Source: Colletes latitarsis (lineage: Eukaryota > Arthropoda > Insecta > Hymenoptera > Colletidae). Taken from it: a stretch of DNA of 64,000 nt. This document shows, in pieces, positions 58,301 through 64,000 of the stretch. The stretch's first letter is position 1, and every line of letters starts with the position of its first letter. The stretch covers positions 4,650,001-4,714,000 of the forward strand of contig NW_027488378.1 in NCBI RefSeq assembly GCF_051014445.1. The letters are read 5' to 3'. Below the pieces are notes generated by a model. It worked only from the letters and a program-made list of their open reading frames with translations, did no database searches and was not told the origin of the DNA. A program made the translations under genes and the position numbers.

Positions 58301-61300
58301 ATCTGGCTCATGATTTTGCCTTCTTCGCATACTTGTTGGCCAGATCCTGGGTTTTTTTCGTGTTTGAATCACGTAGTAATGTGGTAATACACTGAAGCAG
58401 TCAATTAAACCTGGTTTCGATCAATATTTTAGAGGATAACACCGGTTAGGTCTGGGTTAGGTCTGGGTTACGCCCGCATCTGGCTCATGATTTTGCCTTC
58501 TTCGCATACTTGTTGGCCAGATCCTGGGTTTTTTTCGTGTTTGAATCACGTAGTAATGTGGTAACACACTGAAGCAGTCAATTAAACCTGGTTTCGATCA
58601 ATATTTTAGAGGATAACACCGGTTAGGTCTGGGGTAGGTCTGGGTTATGCCCGCATCTGGCTCATGATTTTGCCTTCATCGCATACTTGTTGGCCAGATC
58701 CTGGGTTTTTTCCGTGTTTGAATCACGTAGTAATGTGGTAACTCACTGAAGCAGTCAATTAAACCTGGTTTCGATCAATATTTCAGAGGATAACACCGGT
58801 TAGGTCTGGGTTAGGTCTGGGAAATGCGCGCATCTGGCTTATACTTTCGCCTTCTTCGCATACTTGTTGGCCAGATCTTGGGTTTTTTTCGTGTTTGAAT
58901 CACGTAGTAATGTGGTAACACACTGAAGCAGTCAATTAAACCTGGTTTCGATCAATATTTTAGGGGATAACACCGGTTAGGTCTGGGTTAGGTCTGGGTT
59001 ATGCCCGCATCTGGCTCATGATTTTGCCTTCATCGCATACTTGTTGGCCAGATCCTGGGTTTTTTCCGTGTTTGAATCACGTAGTAATGTGGTAACTCAC
59101 TGAAGCAGTCAATTAAACCTGGTTTCGATCAATATTTCAGAGGATAACACCGGTTAGGTCTGGGTTAGGTCTGGGAAATGCGCGCATCTGGCTTATACTT
59201 TCGCCTTCTTCGCATACTTGTTGGCCAGATCTTGGGTTTTTTTCGTGTTTGAATCACGTAGTAATGTGGTAACACACTGAAGCAGTCAATTAAACCTGGT
59301 TTCGATCAATATTTCAGAGGATAACACCGGTTAGGTCTGGGTTAGGTCTGGGTTATGCCCGCATCTGGCTCATGATTTTGCCTTCTTCGCATACTTGTTG
59401 GCCAGATCCTGGGTTTTTTTCGTGTTTGAATCACGTAGTAATGTGGTAACAAACTGAAGCAGTCAGTAAAACCTGGTTTCGATCAATATTTTAGAGGATA
59501 ACACCGGTTAGGTCTGGGTTAGGTCTGGGAAATGCGCGCATCTGGCTTATACTTTCGCCTTCTTCGCATACTTGTTGGCCAGATCTTGGGTTTTTTTCGT
59601 GTTTGAATCACGTAGTAATGTGGTAACTCACTGAAGCAGTCAATTAAACCTGGTTTCGATCAATATTTCAGAGGATAACACCGGTTAGGTCTGGGTTAGG
59701 TCTGGGAAATGCGCGCATCTGGCTTATACTTTCGCCTTCTTCGCATACTTGTTGGCCAGATCCTGGGTTATATTCGTGTTTGAATCACGTAGTAATGTGG
59801 TAACAAACTGAAGCAGTCAGTAAAACCTGGTTTCGATCAATATTTTAGAGGATAACACCGGTTAGGTCTGCGTTCGGTCTGGGTTATGCCCGCATCTGGC
59901 TCATGATTTTGCCTTCTTCGCATACTTGTTGGCCAGATCCTGGGTATTTTCCGTGTTTGAATCACGTAGTAATGTGGTAACTCACTGAAGCAGTCAATTA
60001 AACCTGGTTTCGATCAATATTTCAGAGGATAACACCGGTTAGGTCTGGGTTAGGTCTGGGTTATGCCCGCATCTGGCTCATGATTTTGCCTTCTTCGCAT
60101 ACTTGTTGGCCAGATCCTGGGTTTTTTTCGTGTTTGAATCACGTAGGAATGTGGTAACACACTGAAGCAGTCAATTAAACCTGGTTTCGATCAATATTTT
60201 AGAGGATAACACCGGTTAGGTCTGGGTTTGGTCTGGGATATGCGCGCATCTGGCTTATACTTTCGCCTTCTTCGCATACTTGTTGGCCAGATCCTGGGTT
60301 ATTTTCGTGTTTGAATCACGTAGTAATGTGGTAACAAACTGAAGCAGTCAATAAAACCTGGTTTCGATCAATATTTTAGAGGATAACACCGGTTAGGTCT
60401 GGGTTCGGTCTGGGATTTGCGCGCATATGGCTTATACTTTCGCCTTTTTCGCAAACTTGTTGGCCAGATCCTGGGTATTTTCCGTGTTTGAATCACGTAG
60501 TAATGTGGTAATACACTGAAGCAGTCAATTAAACCTGGTTTCGATCAATATTTTAGAGGATAACACCGGTTAGGTCTGGGTTAGGTCTGGGTTATGCCCG
60601 CATCTGGCTCATGATTTTGCCTTCTTCGCATACTTGTTGGCCAGATCCTGGGTTTTTTTCGTGTTTGAATCACGTAGTAATGTGGTAACACACTGAAGCA
60701 GTCAATTAAACCTGGTTTCGATCAATATTTTAGAGGATAACACCGGTTAGGTCTGGGTTAGGTCTGGGTTATGCCCGCATCTGGCTCATGATTTTGCCTT
60801 CTTCGCATACTTGTTGGCCAGATCCTGGGTTTTTTTCGTGTTTGAATCACGTAGTAATGTGGTAACTCACTGAAGCAGTCAATTAAACCTGGTTTCGATC
60901 AATATTTCAGAGGATAACACCGGTTAGGTCTGGGTTAGGTCTGGGTTATGCCCGCATCTGGCTCATGATTTTGCCTTCTTCGCATACTTGTTGGCCAGAT
61001 CCTGGGTATTTTCCGTGTTTGAATCACGTAGTAATGTGGTAACTCACTGAAGCAGTCAATTAAACCTGGTTTCGATCAATATTTCAGAGGATAACACCGG
61101 TTAGGTCTGGGTTAGGTCTGGGTTATGCCCGCATCTGGCTCATGATTTTGCCTTCTTCGCATACTTGTTGGCCAGATCCTGGGTTTTTTTCGTGTTTGAA
61201 TCACGTAGGAATGTGGTAACACACTGAAGCAGTCAATTAAACCTGGTTTCGATCAATATTTTAGAGGATAACACCGGTTAGGTCTGGGTTAGGTCTGGGT

Positions 61301-61350
61301 TATGCCCGCATCTGGCTCATGATTTTGCCTTCATCGCATACTTGTTGGCC

Positions 61351-61527
61351 AGATCCTGGGTTTTTTCCGTGTTTGAATCACGTAGTAATGTGGTACCACA
61401 CAGAAACAGTCCACTAAACCTGGATTCGGACAGTATTTAGGAGGATAACACCGGTTAGGTCTGGGTTAGGTCTGGGTTATGCCCGCATCTGGCACATGAT
61501 TTTGCCTTCATCGCATACTTGTTGGCC
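61351..61527. repeat. Divergent GGTACC-type monomer 7
   Basis: Near the right end of array 2; counterpart of 23890-24066. Confidence 0.9.
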
Positions 61528-61704
61528 AGATCCTGGGTTTTTTCCGTGTTTGAATCACGTAGTAATGTGGTAACACACTGAAGCAGTCAATTAAACCTGG
61601 TTTCGATCAATATTTTAGAGGATAACACCGGTTAGGTCTGGGTTAGGTCTGGGTTATGCCCGCATCTGGCACATGATTTTGCCTTCATCGCATACTTGTT
61701 GGCC

Positions 61705-61881
61705 AGATCCTGGGTTTTTTTCGGGTTTGAATCACGTAGTAATGTGGTACCACACAGAAACAGTCCACTAAACCTGGATTCGGACAGTATTTAGGAGGAT
61801 AACACCGGTTAGGTCTGGGTTAGGTCTGGGTTACGCCCGCATCTGGCTCATGATTTTGCCTTCTTCGCATACTTGTTGGCC
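61705..61881. repeat. Divergent GGTACC-type monomer 8
   Basis: Counterpart of the terminal monomer of array 1 (24244-24420), but here it is penultimate because one ordinary monomer (61882-62058) follows. Confidence 0.9.
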
Positions 61882-62058
61882 AGATCCTGGGTTATTTTCG
61901 TGTTTGAATCACGTAGTAATGTGGTAACAAACTGAAGCAGTCAGTAAAACCTGGTTTCGATCAATATTTTAGAGGATAACACCGGTTAGGTCTGGGTTAG
62001 GTCTGGGTTACGCCCGCATCTGGCTCATGATTTTGCCTTCTTCGCATACTTGTTGGCC
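61882..62058. repeat. Extra terminal monomer of array 2
   Basis: An ordinary monomer (GTTATTTTCGTG, AACAAAC, GTCAGTAAAACC, GTTACGCCCGC) after the divergent one. Array 1 lacks it: there the divergent monomer abuts the island. Its 3' end is identical to that of the preceding monomer, as expected from a one-monomer unequal exchange at the edge. Confidence 0.88.
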
Positions 62059-62477
62059 ACGTGTTGACGATAAAACTGTAAGATATAGGATGAATTAAGT
62101 TCCATGTCCCTAAAATTTTCCAAATCATAGATTTAAAAATGATTTAGATATTTAGATGATTTTAGTGTGGGTATTTATACAAGTATGTAAATCTCTATTT
62201 ATGCATAACATGTTACCCCTAAATGGGCAAGTTAATGAATTATATACATGTTAATTGTATAATAATAACCCTTTGTTCCTCATAAAAATTCATAACTGAA
62301 TTGCTATCATTCTAAAAAAATCCATCCCAAAATATATTGTCAAAACTAGTAATAAATTATTTGGTCAAGGTGATAACAGATTTGAAATATTTAATAAAAT
62401 TTAAATACCAGTAGTATTAATAAAAGATAATATTATTACTATTTTGACACTGTTATTTGATTTTAATATTAATTATA

Positions 62478-62711
62478 GATACTTTGATTATTGATTTATT
62501 AAAACATAAAGTTAATGAAGTCCCAGTAGATTATAAATATTTTAAAGAGCATGAATTAGCATAGAATTTCATAAAAAATTTGATGAGTGATAGAAGTAAC
62601 TTGAATAATCTGAATTTTGTAGCTTTTACTATATCTTTGGATATGGAATCACAGATTCATTTTATTAATAAAAATAGAGATAGTACTGATGATTTACTCA
62701 GGCTCGTTAAA
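62478..62711 (+). pseudogene. Unidentified exon-like remnant, second copy
   Basis: Copy of 24840-25073 with the same in-frame TAG and the same AAA|GTAAGT donor-like end. Family not recognised. Confidence 0.3.
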
Positions 62712-62894
62712 GTAAGTGGGCCAAGTGGGAAGAATATTAAGATAGATGGATAGATATTGGTAAAAGTATTCTTCTTGTCCTTATATAGGAAATCTTTAAT
62801 ATTACAAATAAACTCTTTCTGTAAAATCTTGAACTTATCATTATAATTTATAGAATTAAAGTCAACGCATCTAATAATGAAAGTGAACTGAAGT

Positions 62895-63128
62895 ATTTTA
62901 TAGACTTGTCAAGAACGTTTTTTGGTATATTCCTAGCAAACGACCCGTTCAACGATCGGGATGAGTTATACGTAATTCGATTCGTCTAATTCAGTATATT
63001 ATTTCATTAGTATATGCATTTCATTATCTGCGGAAATTCGGTATTTTTACAAAGTAACTAAGTATTTTAAATATATTCTGACAGGTTCACAGGTGGAAAC
63101 AAGTGACTGTCGTTACCTGTGTTCAAAA
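62895..63128 (+). repeat. Left TIR arm of the ISXO2-type element, second copy
   Basis: Copy of 25257-25490, including TGACAGGTTCACAGGTGG. The matching right arm would lie beyond the window. Confidence 0.6.
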
Positions 63129-63592
63129 TGCCAGCTAGTCAAATGCTAATTTGTTAACAATAACATTTATTGAATGAAATTTCTGCTATTTCTGCAAATA
63201 TCTCATTGAATAAATCACCATCTTTCTATTATATATACATTTACTAAATACATAATGGCTCAGGTATCCAATGAAGTTACTCTTATTGAAAATATAAAAT
63301 ATTGATAGTATTATATGTTAGAAAAAAGTGGTTTCTTCAATTTAATTCATGTAAGCATCAGTAATGAGATCTTGAAAATTGACGCTGTGATTAATTTTCA
63401 AATGGCCTCTGTGCCATTATTTCTACAACAAAATGTTGATTCATCAGTCTCTATCTACTCTACCCTTCCACAATTGCTGCGCAGTATTTTTATTTAATGT
63501 TAGTTATATAATATATCACGACATTGCTCATAATTATACGTTAGCATATATGGTAATTTTAAAACAATATCTGTAACTGAGTTTGTTTTTAG

Positions 63593-64000
63593 AAAACCAC
63601 GTTCTTTGCTTTTCAAATATCTTTATATAATGCAATGGCTTTTAAAAACTAAGGGTATAAACATCTCACCGTAAACCGTAAATAGTTTACATTTTAAAGA
63701 TCCAGAAACAGGCGCTCATACGAATAAAACAGAAACTACGTGGAAGCATAGTAAACACTTTTTGCCTGAATATTGTCGGTTAGTATTTGCAGTTCCACAC
63801 GTTTTTTAATATGTTTTTCTAACATATAATACAAAATAATAAATATTATATTTTCTATTTTCAGCAAAAAAGATAATTTCATTGGGTACTTAAGCCATTA
63901 CGTGTTTTATAAACCTTCCAAGCAAGGAAAGGATGATTTATTTAATCAGTTCTTAAAAGAAATTTCAGAAATTTCATTTGATGATGATCGATTCTGTAAA
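63593..64000 (+). pseudogene. ISXO2-like transposase remnant, second copy (truncated by window end)
   Basis: Same sequence as 25955-26362, with the same in-frame TAA, the same ACCGTAA duplication and the same 86-bp intron (63779-63864). The shared lesions show that it was already broken before the macro-duplication. The last codons lie beyond the window. Confidence 0.7.

Larger units (their letters stand above)
35742..62058. repeat. Satellite array 2 (exactly 149 monomers)
   Basis: Starts at AGATCCTGGG directly after ATGTTTACT and ends at TTGGCC before ACGTGTTGACG. The 26,317 bp equal 149 x 177 minus five 11-bp deletions minus one 1-bp deletion (monomer 42446-42621, AGAGGAAACACC). Same monomer classes as array 1. 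The first 1.5 kb resembles the part of array 1 around 4.4-5.9 kb (shared rare GGGATATTTTCGTG at 5501 and 36989). About the last 2.3 kb before the final monomer matches the end of array 1 at offset 37,461 bp. No gene is present. Confidence 0.97.
62059..64000. repeat. Macro-repeat flank, copy 2 (cut by the window end)
   Basis: Copy of 24421-26362 at offset 37,638 bp. Same junction with the satellite, same AT-rich lead, exon-like remnant and left TIR arm. Confidence 0.95.

Overview
The window looks like repeat-rich, non-genic DNA from an animal, most likely an insect and perhaps a hymenopteran. Evidence: a GT-AG intron of about 86 bp inside a decayed transposase; a copia-type LTR retrotransposon whose primer-binding site is complementary to the 3' end of animal initiator-Met tRNA; insect-type TIR elements; and a satellite carrying the telomere-like 11-mer TTAGGTCTGGG. 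Telomeric motifs of this length are, from memory, reported in some Hymenoptera. I see no host protein-coding gene, tRNA or rRNA that I can defend.

Layout. (1) 1-24420: satellite array 1, 138 complete head-to-tail monomers of 177 bp plus 5 bp. (2) 24421-35741: an 11.3 kb AT-rich island of dead or dying transposons. From left to right it holds an unidentified exon-like remnant (24840-25073); a long-TIR DNA transposon with an ISXO2/Merlin-type transposase remnant (25257-26758, continuing at 31184-31299); a 4,420 bp copia-type element on the minus strand inserted into that transposon's right TIR arm (26759-31178, target-site duplication ATAAC); a head-to-head composite of a TIR element (31942-33318); a pogo/Tigger-like DDE transposase remnant (33409-34622); and a second TIR element of the same family (35047-35723). 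(3) 35742-62058: satellite array 2, exactly 149 monomers. (4) 62059-64000: a second copy of 24421-26362, identical as far as I can compare by eye.

The window therefore covers slightly more than one period of a 37,638 bp macro-repeat made of TE island plus satellite array. Both arrays end at the same monomer phase (GGCC|) against the same flanking base, and array 2 also begins at that phase. Its length is explained to the base by 149 x 177 minus five 11-bp deletions minus one 1-bp deletion. The 11 bp lost equals one unit of the telomere-like motif, which sits as a tandem pair in almost every monomer. Array 1 also contains a 27-monomer (4,779 bp) tandem higher-order duplication whose junction monomer is a hybrid, plus a younger 3-monomer (531 bp) duplication.

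Nothing here acts as an operon or pathway. The story is structural: homogenisation and unequal exchange in a satellite with built-in telomere-like repeats, and nested transposon decay in the island that was later copied together with the array. A subtelomeric location is inference.
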